In this document: piece by piece, positions 1-6,100 of the stretch
Numbering within the stretch: position 1 is the first letter of the stretch
Layout of the letters: each line of letters starts with the position of its first letter
Assembly: GCA_942490945.1 (NCBI GenBank)
Contig: CALNYZ010000043.1
Location: forward strand, 1-9,646
Direction of reading: 5' to 3'
Source of the DNA: CALNYZ01 sp942490945
Lineage (GTDB): Bacteria; Pseudomonadota; Gammaproteobacteria; UBA6429; Thiohalophilaceae
DNA: 9,646 bases
Position numbers and translations under genes: made by a program
The notes under the pieces: model-generated
The model's database searches: none
What the model saw: only the letters and a program-made list of their open reading frames with translations
What the model was told of the DNA's origin: nothing

Positions 1-177
1 TTTGGGGTGGTTGCATTTGGGTTTGGTAGTGACTTCGTCTATCGTATGCACAGCAAGTGGTTTCCAATGCCAAGGGAAACATTCAACGCGGTTCTTTATT
101 TGCTTATTGGCGTCTATAAGATCTTCGTGTTTGTGTTCAATCTTGTCCCATGGTTGGCACTCGTCATCATCACCTGA
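1..177 (+). CDS. C-terminal part of a small DUF6868-type membrane protein (5' end outside window)
   Basis: An open frame runs from base 1 to a TGA at 175-177 and gives 58 residues with no start codon in view, so the N-terminus lies outside the window. The tail reads as a hydrophobic segment, then a charged turn (SDFVYRMHSKWFPM, then PRETFNAVLY), then a second hydrophobic segment (YKIFVFVFNLVPWLALVII). This is the layout I associate with the small DUF6868-type family: about 80 residues, two membrane helices and a conserved FVYRxHxxWF motif between them. The family name is from memory. The function is unknown; an inner-membrane location is inferred from the hydrophobic segments. The next gene on the same strand begins about 150 bases downstream. 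Confidence 0.6.
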   Translation, partial: FGVVAFGFGSDFVYRMHSKWFPMPRETFNAVLYLLIGVYKIFVFVFNLVPWLALVIIT

Positions 178-323
178 AAGTGAGCATCAGCAAATTGGTT
201 GTTTCGCCTGGTAGACAGCAAAGTACGGGTGCGGGACGCTGAAGACTGATTAGTGGCGTAACGGCTTGAGTGCAGGTATATAGCAGTTATGTGCACCCAT
301 CATAATCATGCGGAGTTAAATCT

Positions 324-728
324 ATGAGCATAACGTCAGGATCATGCCTTTGCGGTGAGGTCACTTTTGTAATAGAAGGTGATTTTGAAAGTTTTTATCT
401 TTGTCACTGCAGCCGGTGCCGGAAAGATACAGGCTCGGCTCATGGGGCCAACCTTTTTTCTTCATCTGCCAAGTTACAATGGTTGTCGGGAGAGGATAAA
501 ATTACAAATTTTACTCTGCCTTCAACCCATCACAGAAAATCCTTTTGCTCAATTTGTGGGTCCGCACTTCCCAATATACAAATGGGAGGAGAACTTCTGG
601 TGGTTCCTGCTGGAAGCCTTGATTGTGATATATCCATCACTCCAACAGCTCATATTTATATTTCCAGCAAAGCCAATTGGGACAATGATCTTCATAAACT
701 CCCTATGATAGAGAATTTGCCGTCATAA
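324..728 (+). CDS. GFA-family (glutathione-dependent formaldehyde-activating enzyme-like) zinc protein
   Basis: This is a complete 134-residue cytoplasmic protein. The GFA/CENP-V fold is recognisable from its ordered cysteine motifs: SCLCGEV at residues 7-13 (Cys8, Cys10), CHCSRCRKDTGSAHG at 27-41 (Cys27, Cys29, Cys32) and FCSICGS at 74-80 (Cys75, Cys78), followed by VPAGSLD. All seven expected metal-ligand cysteines are present, so the zinc sites should be intact. The length matches the family (about 120-190 residues). Founding members were reported to help formaldehyde react with glutathione, but most GFA-domain proteins have no proven substrate, so the enzyme name is only a family label. 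The start at 324 is supported by GGAG at 312-315 with an 8-base spacer. No partner gene such as a formaldehyde dehydrogenase is in view. An imperfect stem-loop follows the stop. Confidence 0.88.
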   Translation: MSITSGSCLCGEVTFVIEGDFESFYLCHCSRCRKDTGSAHGANLFSSSAKLQWLSGEDKITNFTLPSTHHRKSFCSICGSALPNIQMGGELLVVPAGSLDCDISITPTAHIYISSKANWDNDLHKLPMIENLPS

Positions 729-744
729 ACATAAAATCACATTG

Positions 745-780
745 CAAGGCCAATTGAGTCTGACTCCAATAGGTCCCTTG
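745..780 (+). other. Imperfect stem-loop downstream of the GFA gene
   Basis: CAAGG at 745-749 pairs with CCTTG at 776-780. CC at 750-751 can pair with GG at 772-773, and an inner ATTGAGT/ACTCCAAT stem closes a 3-base loop with one bulge. It starts 16 bases after the GFA stop. No T-run follows immediately (ATAATTGC comes next), so it is not a standard Rho-independent terminator. It may stabilise the 3' end of the transcript or attenuate read-through, or be incidental. Confidence 0.3.
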
Positions 781-826
781 ATAATTGCAAATATTTTCTT
801 AAACTTACTGTGTGAATTGTTCATTG

Positions 827-840
827 GGAGGGCGACCTCC
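827..840 (+). other. Small GGAGG/CCTCC hairpin with GCGA loop ahead of the 852 gene
   Basis: GGAGG at 827-831 and CCTCC at 836-840 form a 5-bp stem closed by GCGA, a GNRA-type tetraloop. It lies 11 bases before the start at 852. The GGAGG is too far from the ATG to be its ribosome site. The nearer AAGG at 843-846 (5-base spacer) is the more likely one and remains unpaired beside the hairpin. A regulatory role is only possible, not shown. Confidence 0.3.
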
Positions 841-851
841 AAAAGGCAGGT

Positions 852-1100
852 ATGCTTGTGAATAAAGACTGGGTATTATATCAATTAAGACAAGCCAGGG
901 GAGAGATAGATGGAGTCATTGACCGTTTGGAGAGTAATTCCGACGACATTGAGTCGGAATTTAAAGCTTGCATGACCAATGTCTATCAACGGTTAAATTC
1001 TGCATGGAATTCACGCGTAGAGTCCTCAGATTCATCGTATGACTATGAGGACTTCATTGAATCCCGTAAGCATTCTAGCGATATGAACTGTTCAGAGTAG
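852..1100 (+). CDS. Small acidic hypothetical protein, 82 residues
   Basis: I do not recognise a named family with confidence. The first two thirds look like a helical cytoplasmic domain: a basic start (MLVNKDWVLYQLRQARGEID), an amphipathic stretch (VIDRLESNSDDIESEF) and a segment with aromatic and Asn/Trp residues (VYQRLNSAWNSRVES) that resembles small bacterial proteins ending in an LNTAWNAR-like motif. The C-terminal 25 residues are polar and acidic. There is no signal peptide, membrane segment or cysteine motif (Cys40 and Cys80 are isolated). The start is supported by AAGG at 843-846. It lies 123 bases after the GFA gene on the same strand and converges with the sensor kinase; the 95 bases between the two stops contain no clear terminator. 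It is probably a real gene because of its clean start, length and non-repetitive composition, but no function is proposed. Confidence 0.6.
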   Translation: MLVNKDWVLYQLRQARGEIDGVIDRLESNSDDIESEFKACMTNVYQRLNSAWNSRVESSDSSYDYEDFIESRKHSSDMNCSE

Positions 1101-1195
1101 CCTTGTTGACGTACCCCTATGTAAAAAAAACCTGGAAAGATAGTCAAGGACTGATGATTGGAGGCAACGGTTTAATTCCTCCAGTAAGCAATTGG

Positions 1196-3478
1196 TTATA
1201 CCGCCGCGTTGGGCTCCAGAGCCTTCCGCAGTTTTATACCCAGATCTCTCTTTGAGAAGGGTTTTGTTATATAATCATAATCATCTCCGACGCCGCCGCG
1301 ACTGATGACCGCATCGGAAGGATAGCCGGACATATAGAGCAGTTTAATGTTTGGAATGAGTGTCTCCACTCTGGCGGCCAGCTCCCGACCATTCATTCCC
1401 GGCATGATAACATCGGTCAGAAGTAGCTGAATATCATCACCATATTGATCTACCAGGGCAAGTGCCTCTGCTGGATTCCCAGCCGCGATGACCCTGTAGC
1501 CCGAATCTACAAGCATGTTGCAGATCAAATCGAGGATTGCTTTGTTATCTTCCACCACCAGAACCATTTCATTCTTTGCGCTAATGTCGCTGGGCACCAT
1601 ATCAATGGCATCCTCGACAGGAGATCCATCATATCGCGGAAAATAGAGCCTGAAGGTTGTACCCTGTCCCGGTTCGCTGTAGAGGTTGATGAAGCCCTGG
1701 TTCTGCTTGACGATGCCAAAAACGGTGGACAACCCCAGGCCGGTGCCTTTGCCTTGCTCTTTTGTACTGAAAAAGGGATCAAAAATTTTTTCCTGGGTTA
1801 CCTGATCCATTCCACAGCCATCGTCGCTGATCAGCAGCATCACATAGTCACCCGAACTGAACGTTGTATGCTTCCGGCAATATCCTTCATCAACCTTAAT
1901 ATTATGGGTTTCAATGGTCAGTCTGCCCACATTTTCAATGGCATCCCGGGCGTTAACACAGAGGTTGGTCATGATCTGGTCAATATGGGTAGGGTCAATC
2001 TTCAATTGCCATAAATCGGGGTCTCCATGCCAACTCAGTTCGATATCCTCACCCAGCAGACGTTTGAGCATTTTGATCATCTCTTCAACCGTCTGATTGA
2101 GGTTGATTACCTTAGGGTTATTGCCCTCCTGGCGGGCAAAGGCCAGTAACTGGTGCGTAATGTCCCTGGCCCGTTCACCGGCGGCAATGATCTGATCCAG
2201 ATTATTACGCAAATCCTCCTGCTGTAAACCAGCCAGGGTCAGATCTGCATACCCTAGAATGACGCTGAGCATGTTATTGTAATCATGCGCCACACCACCA
2301 GCCAAGCGGCCAAGGGACTCCATCTTTTGGGAATGGCGAAACTGATTCTCCAGTATACGATTCTCATCTTCCAGCCGTTTTCGTCCACTCACATCCGTTA
2401 AAAATCCCACCAGACAACTGCGGCCATCCATCTCTATCAGGGCTGTATTGACATCAGCATAAACAATCGTCCCATCCTTACGCAGAAACGGCAGGTTTAA
2501 CGCCAGTGGCTTTCCACCACGCACCTGTGAATCAAAGATCTCTACCACCTGCGGCAAACGTTCATGGGTATGAAGCTTCGAGACATCCAACTCCAGCAGC
2601 TCTTCAAGCGAATACCCCAGCATGCGGCATACAGCCGGATTGGCAAAATAAAACTTGCGGCTGACGGCATCGGCCACCAAAATTCCTTCGCTGGCACTCT
2701 CAAAAATAGTGCGATACTTTTTCTCCGAGGCAGCCAGGGCCTCTTCTGCCTGAACCTGGTCCGTGATATCCTCGACCATGGCGATGAAATATTTGACCTC
2801 TCCACCTTCATCACGAACCGGAACCACCGCCGTCCTGCCCCAAACAAGTCTGCCATCCTTACATATGTAGCGTTTCTCAACTGAAAGGTAGTCAGCTTTG
2901 CCAGTTTTCAGGCGATCTATGAGTTGCCAGCTTTTTTCAGTATCATCGGGATGGGTCCAATCCGACATGGGCCGGTCCTGCATATATTCTTCAGAATAGC
3001 CCAGCATCTGCTGCAGGGCCCGATTAACAATAAAAGGTTTGCCGTCCGGGGAGACCAGATCAATACCAATCGGCGCCTGCTCAAAGAGGGTCCGGAACTG
3101 TTCCTCGCGCTGCCGTAGTTCCAGTTCTGCCGTTTTGCGTTCCGTGATTTCGATGGAGAGGATAAACATGCCTTCCGGCACCGGCTGAATGCTAAGTTCA
3201 AACCAGCCGCTGCTGCCGTCGGGAAAGTTAAACTCATTCTCAATCTGATGAAAATGGCGCTCTTTCATGCAATCCTCAAGCAAAGCAAAAAGCTCGCTAT
3301 CCTCGATGCCGGGGTAGGCTTCCATCATGGTTTTGCCCAGCAGATTTTCACGGCTTTGTCTTCCGTGGCGGCAGGCGGCATCATTCATATAGAGGTAGTG
3401 CCAGTCGAAACCGATAATTTGGCACCCCTCAAGCATATGGTCCAGAGTCTTGTGGTAGAGGCTCTCACAGCGGTCCAT
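1196..3478 (-). CDS. Hybrid sensor histidine kinase: three PAS domains, HisKA, HATPase, C-terminal receiver
   Basis: This is a complete 760-residue protein. Three PAS domains lie at about 8-112, 125-240 and 252-365; the last two carry the usual RTLFEQAPIGI/RTIFESASEGI starts, and all three end in an (E/T)(I/D)xxRK- or DITD-like PAC tail. The dimerisation and phosphoacceptor domain at about 380-450 has H-box LGRLAGGVAHDYNNML with His398, the HDxNN type. The ATPase domain at about 495-615 shows the N-box (Asn505, Asn509), G1 DDGCGM (552-557), the F-box FDPFFSTK and G2 GKGTGLGLS (576-584). A receiver at about 637-755 keeps the acidic pair Glu643/Asp644, phosphoacceptor Asp689 (LLLTDVIMPGMNG), Ser717 and Lys739. 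No membrane segment is present, so it should sense a cytoplasmic signal, possibly redox or a small ligand; no haem or flavin residue pattern is clear. It has no adjacent response regulator, so phosphate probably passes through its own receiver to a distant phosphotransfer protein. The Shine-Dalgarno is weak (GGA 7 bases ahead of the ATG). All catalytic motifs are intact. Confidence 0.95.
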   Translation of the reverse strand: MDRCESLYHKTLDHMLEGCQIIGFDWHYLYMNDAACRHGRQSRENLLGKTMMEAYPGIEDSELFALLEDCMKERHFHQIENEFNFPDGSSGWFELSIQPVPEGMFILSIEITERKTAELELRQREEQFRTLFEQAPIGIDLVSPDGKPFIVNRALQQMLGYSEEYMQDRPMSDWTHPDDTEKSWQLIDRLKTGKADYLSVEKRYICKDGRLVWGRTAVVPVRDEGGEVKYFIAMVEDITDQVQAEEALAASEKKYRTIFESASEGILVADAVSRKFYFANPAVCRMLGYSLEELLELDVSKLHTHERLPQVVEIFDSQVRGGKPLALNLPFLRKDGTIVYADVNTALIEMDGRSCLVGFLTDVSGRKRLEDENRILENQFRHSQKMESLGRLAGGVAHDYNNMLSVILGYADLTLAGLQQEDLRNNLDQIIAAGERARDITHQLLAFARQEGNNPKVINLNQTVEEMIKMLKRLLGEDIELSWHGDPDLWQLKIDPTHIDQIMTNLCVNARDAIENVGRLTIETHNIKVDEGYCRKHTTFSSGDYVMLLISDDGCGMDQVTQEKIFDPFFSTKEQGKGTGLGLSTVFGIVKQNQGFINLYSEPGQGTTFRLYFPRYDGSPVEDAIDMVPSDISAKNEMVLVVEDNKAILDLICNMLVDSGYRVIAAGNPAEALALVDQYGDDIQLLLTDVIMPGMNGRELAARVETLIPNIKLLYMSGYPSDAVISRGGVGDDYDYITKPFSKRDLGIKLRKALEPNAAV

Positions 3479-3581
3479 CAGTTATCCGGCCTGTAAGATA
3501 TTTTTGACATTTTCTGGCGTACTAACATTAGCCACCCCTTCTCGCAGTAGCAGTTTATCCGACGCAATTATTGGTACTTAT

Positions 3582-3610
3582 ATTGTAATTATCGACTAGT
3601 AAAAACGCAA
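3582..3610 (-). promoter_or_regulatory. Candidate sigma70-type promoter for the hybrid kinase gene
   Basis: On the minus strand TTGCGT (3610-3605) and TACAAT (3587-3582) are separated by exactly 17 bases. The -10 box matches TATAAT at five of six positions and the -35 box begins with TTG. Transcription would start near 3575 and leave a leader of about 97 bases before the kinase ATG at 3478. No operator-like inverted repeat was seen around it. The placement directly upstream of the gene and the correct spacing support it; only start-site mapping would prove it. Confidence 0.5.
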
Positions 3611-3628
3611 GATTACTTGATCAAAATG

Positions 3629-3673
3629 TTAACCGGCAAATATGCAATTCGGGCATATAGGGTTGTGCTGCAT
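3629..3673 (-). other. 14-codon ORF with a perfect Shine-Dalgarno (leader peptide or truncated gene start)
   Basis: On the minus strand a full AGGAGG (3683-3678) sits 4 bases before an ATG at 3673. The frame reads MQHNPICPNCIFAG and stops at 3629-3631. A CPxC pair so close to the start recalls the zinc-finger N-terminus of some transposases and small metal-binding proteins, so this may be the surviving start of a longer gene that has been cut off or frameshifted. Alternatively it is a short leader ORF on the kinase side; it points the same way as the kinase and ends 151 bases before that gene's start. The ribosome site is the strongest in the window, which is why it is listed although the ORF is tiny. 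Confidence 0.35.
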
Positions 3674-4154
3674 GGGACCTCCTGATTCAATTGCAATGGT
3701 GGGCAGTGGGCACCTATGGGCATGTCCCGGCGGCGCCATTTTGAAATGCCCTGGTTAAAAATTAACGGGCGCGGGAAAATTGTGAAGGGCGGGATGAACG
3801 CCAGAACGGTCTCCCGTAGTGGGCTGAAGCTCACCCCTGATGTTGGATGATGTTTATGATAGCGGGCGCGGGACGGTTGTCAAATTGCACAGGGTTGAAA
3901 TGACTGGGTGTATGGTTAGTATTGGGGTTTATGAGGAAGAGGTGCTGGGAGGTCAACGGATGCGGCCGGGAGATGGGCGGAGAGAACGTGGAAGAGCATG
4001 GAGTCTGCCCGGTAAGCTTTAAGATAGAGACCTTGGTTGAAGATAGCGGCAACCTTGAGGGATACTTCTGCTGGGGGTTGGCCGGTACGTTGTGTGACAG
4101 GGAAGTTGGCGGTAAGTTTTCAGCGCGGATAATGAATTGCGTAGAGTGTGAGTA
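3674..4154. other. Intergenic stretch without a recognisable gene
   Basis: These 480 bases hold several overlapping open frames on both strands (for example 3831-4160 minus and 3922-4155 plus), but none resembles a known protein. The minus frame is rich in Pro, Ser, Thr and Asn, and its start falls inside the end of the neighbouring IS element, which argues against a real gene. The plus strand between about 3930 and 4010 is strikingly rich in G and A. I see no RNA gene, terminator or extended repeat. It could be the eroded remains of a mobile element or pseudogene next to the IS256 end. Confidence 0.4.
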
Positions 4155-4181
4155 GGTCAAGTCCCCAAAGTTCTGTAAATT
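4155..4181 (-). repeat. Putative terminal inverted repeat of the IS256-family element (transposase 3' side)
   Basis: The plus-strand bases GGTCAAGTCCCC followed by AAAGTTCTGTAAATT lie 27 bases beyond the transposase stop. IS256-family ends are usually a G-rich tip followed by a sequence of the type ...TTCTGTAAATT, so I take this as the outer end on the 3' side. The matching repeat at the 5' side is missing because the element is truncated near 4680, so neither the tip nor a target duplication can be confirmed from this window. Confidence 0.5.
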
Positions 4182-4207
4182 ACCCGGAGCATCTCCGAAA
4201 CCATTAT

Positions 4208-4678
4208 CTAGGCAGCCTTTCTGCCATCCTTATCCATCAGCGTTACCTCACCTTCGAAGGTGAGGTAACGTCGGGCCATCCATTCTTCGGACGTCTCCAT
4301 TGCCAGGGCCGTCACCAGCCGCAAGCATGATCCTCTATCAGGAAAGATTCTGATGACCTTTGTCCTGCGTTTCAGCTCCTGATTGTAGCGTTCCAGCATA
4401 TTGGTGGAGCGCAGTTTGGTTCTATGCGCATCAGGCAACTGGTAAACATTCAGAATCTCTTCGCCATGCTCGTCCAGAAGCTCTGTCACCTTGGGGTAGC
4501 GCTCCTCAAGTTCCTCTGCCACAACGGCAATATATTCCCGAGCAGTCTCAATAGTCTTTGCTTTTGTGATCTGCCTAATTTTCTCAGCAATTTCTGCCCT
4601 GTCTTTATATGAGACCTGCTTCAAAATATTGCTGGTAAAATGTACGGAACATCTCTGCCACATGCTGCCCTGAAAATG
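4208..4678 (-). pseudogene. IS256-family (mutator-type) transposase, C-terminal fragment
   Basis: The reading frame contains the C-terminal part of an IS256 transposase: HFQGSMWQRCSVHFTSNIL at its start (the WQRCxxHFxxN signature), the RSTNMLERYNQELKRRTKVIRIFP block carrying the third acidic residue of the DDE catalytic triad (the Glu in LERxNxE), then SCLRLVTALAMETSEEW and a short tail to a TAG at 4208-4210. Family members are about 400 residues; only about 157 remain, and the first two catalytic aspartates are missing. Met at 4663 is an internal methionine, and recognisable sequence continues a few codons upstream to about 4678, where plus-strand injection-system sequence takes over. The fragment cannot be active. 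The 3' tail contains a perfect 30-bp palindrome, listed separately, and a GGCAG/CTGCC hairpin next to the stop. Confidence 0.88.
4241..4270. repeat. Perfect 30-bp palindrome inside the transposase 3' end
   Basis: Two 15-base arms, CGTTACCTCACCTTC and GAAGGTGAGGTAACG, meet with no spacer. The palindrome is in phase with the transposase codons, so each strand encodes the same ten residues, RYLTFEGEVT. In RNA it would form a long hairpin with a minimal loop just before the transposase stop. Smaller hairpins follow on the same side (GGCAG/CTGCC at 4211-4225 and CGGAG/CTCCG at 4185-4197). It could slow ribosomes or polymerase, or be the product of a template-switch duplication. Confidence 0.9.
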
Positions 4679-4948
4679 AACAGGCTTTCTGCAGTCCTAC
4701 CGGCCAGCCTGATGGCCGATCAGTCCACCACCGCCCTTTTTGCCCGAACGCTCCGCCAGGAAGCACCGGCGCACCTGAGCCTCGAGATCTGCGCTGCGAC
4801 CGATGCGGAACTGGCCATTGCCGATGCCGGCAGGGACGAACTCCATCTGGGCCAGAATGGCGTGGCGGCGGCCAGGTTGCGGCGGTTGCTGGCGCGATTC
4901 ACCCGGGCACGCCTCTTTCCTGACAGCGCGCCCGCCGGCCGGGTATGA
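4676..4948 (+). pseudogene. C-terminal fragment of a contractile-injection-system baseplate protein (Afp12/PVC12-like)
   Basis: The frame ends at TGA 4946-4948. From about 4682 it reads RLSAVLPASL, then FARTLRQEAPAHLSLEI, a layout I recognise from the C-termini of large baseplate proteins in extracellular contractile injection systems (VVLPAW...F...TLRxExPAHL). A basic helical segment (LRRLLARFTRARLFP) follows. Those proteins are many hundreds of residues long, so only the last 90 or so are present. The Met codon at 4676 is not a true start: it lies at the junction with the IS256 fragment. The stop overlaps the ATG of the next gene as ATGA, which is typical of translationally coupled operon genes and fits the known order baseplate then tape measure. 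The assignment rests on motif and context. Confidence 0.55.
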
Positions 4949-5603
4949 CCGGCGCGGTTATTGGCCGTTTCGTGCTGGAGGCTTCGGCAGACACACGCGA
5001 AACGGCGGCCGGGGCCGAGACGGCGCTTCTGCCGGTTTTGCAGGGGGACAGCCTGCTGGCGCTGCTGGAGGAATGTCTGGACGAGTTGCTGGAGACTGCC
5101 GATCCCATCTGGATCGACGAATTTGCGGTCGATCTTGGCAGACTCCCGCAGTCTATCGACCAGGACGACCTGCGCCGCCGCGCCAAAGCCGCGATCAAGG
5201 AACAACTTGCAACGCGCATTGCCGAGGCCTGGCAGGATGATCCGGCAGCCGTATCCGGTGGGCGTATATCCCCAATCTCGCCATTATCCGTGCTCGCGCG
5301 GTTTCTGTCCCAGGGCGTGGTTCACTGGTCGCATGCTGCGCCGTTCGATGTGGCCACGCTGGTCGACGATGCAGCCGCTCATGATCTGCCTGGGTTCAGG
5401 GCGCTATTGCGTGCAGCGATGGCGGACCCGTATCAGGCGCAGCGCCTGGCAATGCATCTGTCGCCAGAGCAGATCGCCAGGCTCTCTGTCGTTGCGGCGC
5501 CGCAGGCCGGGGCTGCTCACCCGCCTGCACCGGGTCTTTGTGGAGCTGCACCGGTCGTTTCCGCTGACCGACAGGGCCGCGCCTGATGTTCTTGCCGCGG
5601 CGA
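4945..5603 (+). pseudogene. Contractile injection system tape-measure protein (CIS_TMP type), frameshifted and truncated
   Basis: ATG at 4945 overlaps the stop of the upstream baseplate gene. The first 188 codons match the N-terminal pattern of the tape-measure family of extracellular contractile injection systems: a beta-strand start (VIGRFVLEASADTRETA), an amphipathic helix (SLLALLEECLDELLE), the conserved strand WIDEFAVDLGRLP (residues 56-68), a basic helix (DDLRRRAKAAIKEQLATRI) and the SVLARFLSQGVVHW motif (115-128). The uninterrupted frame leaves the family pattern near 5509 and would stop at 5584-5586. Dropping one G from the GGGG run at 5509-5512 restores a sensible continuation (AGLLTRLHRVFVELHRSF, then PLTDRAAP) to about 5600, where IS630 sequence begins. 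So this is a one-base frameshift or sequencing error plus a 3' truncation. Full-length family members are much longer. In intact systems this protein sets tube length and is followed by an AAA+ ATPase gene, which is absent here. Confidence 0.62.
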
Positions 5604-6021
5604 AGCCAGCCCAAATGCCCGCCACACGCGAGAGACCATCGACTGCGATAAGCCCAGGTGTTCGGCCATCGACCGGGTCGACCAGTGCGTGGCATCGCTC
5701 GGCGTCGATTCCGGTGTGGCCGATCAATTCTTTGATCTGATCGTCGCCGACCACCTCGGGGCTTGGGGCTTCTGGCCGCGGCTCATCGAGCAGGCCGTCA
5801 AGGCGGTCGGCGGCGAAACGGCTGCGCCACTTGGTCACCATGCCGCGGGTGATTCCCAAGTCTTGGGCGATCTGGGTATTGCTCGAATCGCTTTCGCAGG
5901 CAAGAACAATGCGAGATCGAAGCGCCATCGCTTGAGCGCTCATGGGGCGTCGAGCCCACGCCTGCAACTGCTCGCGCTCACCCTCGCTCAGTACGACAGG
6001 CACACGAATCGGGCTCGGCAC
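5598..6021 (-). pseudogene. IS630-family transposase, N-terminal fragment with a frameshift
   Basis: On the minus strand a GTG at 6021-6019 begins MPSPIRVPVVLSEGEREQL, the usual start of a large IS630 subgroup. A helix-turn-helix follows at about residues 48-69 (NTQIAQDLGITRGMVTKW), then the RFAADRLDGLLDEPRP linker. After DDQIKELI (about residue 100, near 5722) the frame loses the family pattern, while the neighbouring frame picks it up exactly: TPESTPSDATHWSTRS, MAEHLGLSQSMVSRVWRAFGL, which is the second helix-turn-helix region. A single frameshift near 5720-5727 explains this. Similarity ends near 5600, before the DDE catalytic domain, where tape-measure sequence begins. The element is therefore dead. 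ATGAGGG just upstream of the GTG may supply the ribosome site. The open frame to 5404 beyond the break is chance. Confidence 0.85.
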
Positions 6022-6100
6022 ACCCTCATACTAGCTTCTGAACGCGAATTAACGACTCAGGACACTAGGGCGCGTCGGCCAGGTGGGTCGGGTCGGTGAT
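6022..6100. other. Short spacer between the IS630 remnant and the tandem array
   Basis: This holds the upstream end of the IS630 remnant. The terminal inverted repeat is probably within about 6030-6065 (CTGAGTCGTTAATTCGCG, read on the minus strand), but the partner end is missing so it cannot be confirmed. About 30 GC-rich bases (GGGCGCGTCGGCCAGGTGGG) follow and then the array begins abruptly at 6101. Confidence 0.35.

Noticed and set aside
178..323. Possible integron attC site between the two first genes (GTTATGTGC at 286-294 shortly before a start codon, and CGGCTTGAG upstream).
   Set aside because: No matching inverse core (an AAC-ending motif complementary to GTTATGT) and no complementary L-box pair were found, and no comparable site follows the GFA gene.
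1101..1195. Bidirectional terminator between the convergent 852 gene and the kinase (TGGAGG at 1159-1164 with CCTCCA at 1178-1183; A-run at 1123-1130).
   Set aside because: The stem has a 13-base loop and no adjacent T-run in either direction; the T-run on the minus strand is about 30 bases away and has no stem directly before it.
1445..2014. A 189-codon plus-strand open frame within the kinase gene, and several others there.
   Set aside because: They are antisense shadows of a protein with intact catalytic motifs; none has a ribosome site or recognisable domain.
3831..4160. A 109-codon minus-strand frame rich in Pro, Ser, Thr and Asn.
   Set aside because: No family resemblance; its start lies inside the IS256 end; overlapping frames on the other strand are equally open.
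4685..4715. Continuation of the IS256 transposase upstream through a frameshift (GLQKA in another minus-strand frame).
   Set aside because: The same bases read convincingly as the baseplate protein on the plus strand (RLSAVLPASL), so the short match is probably chance.
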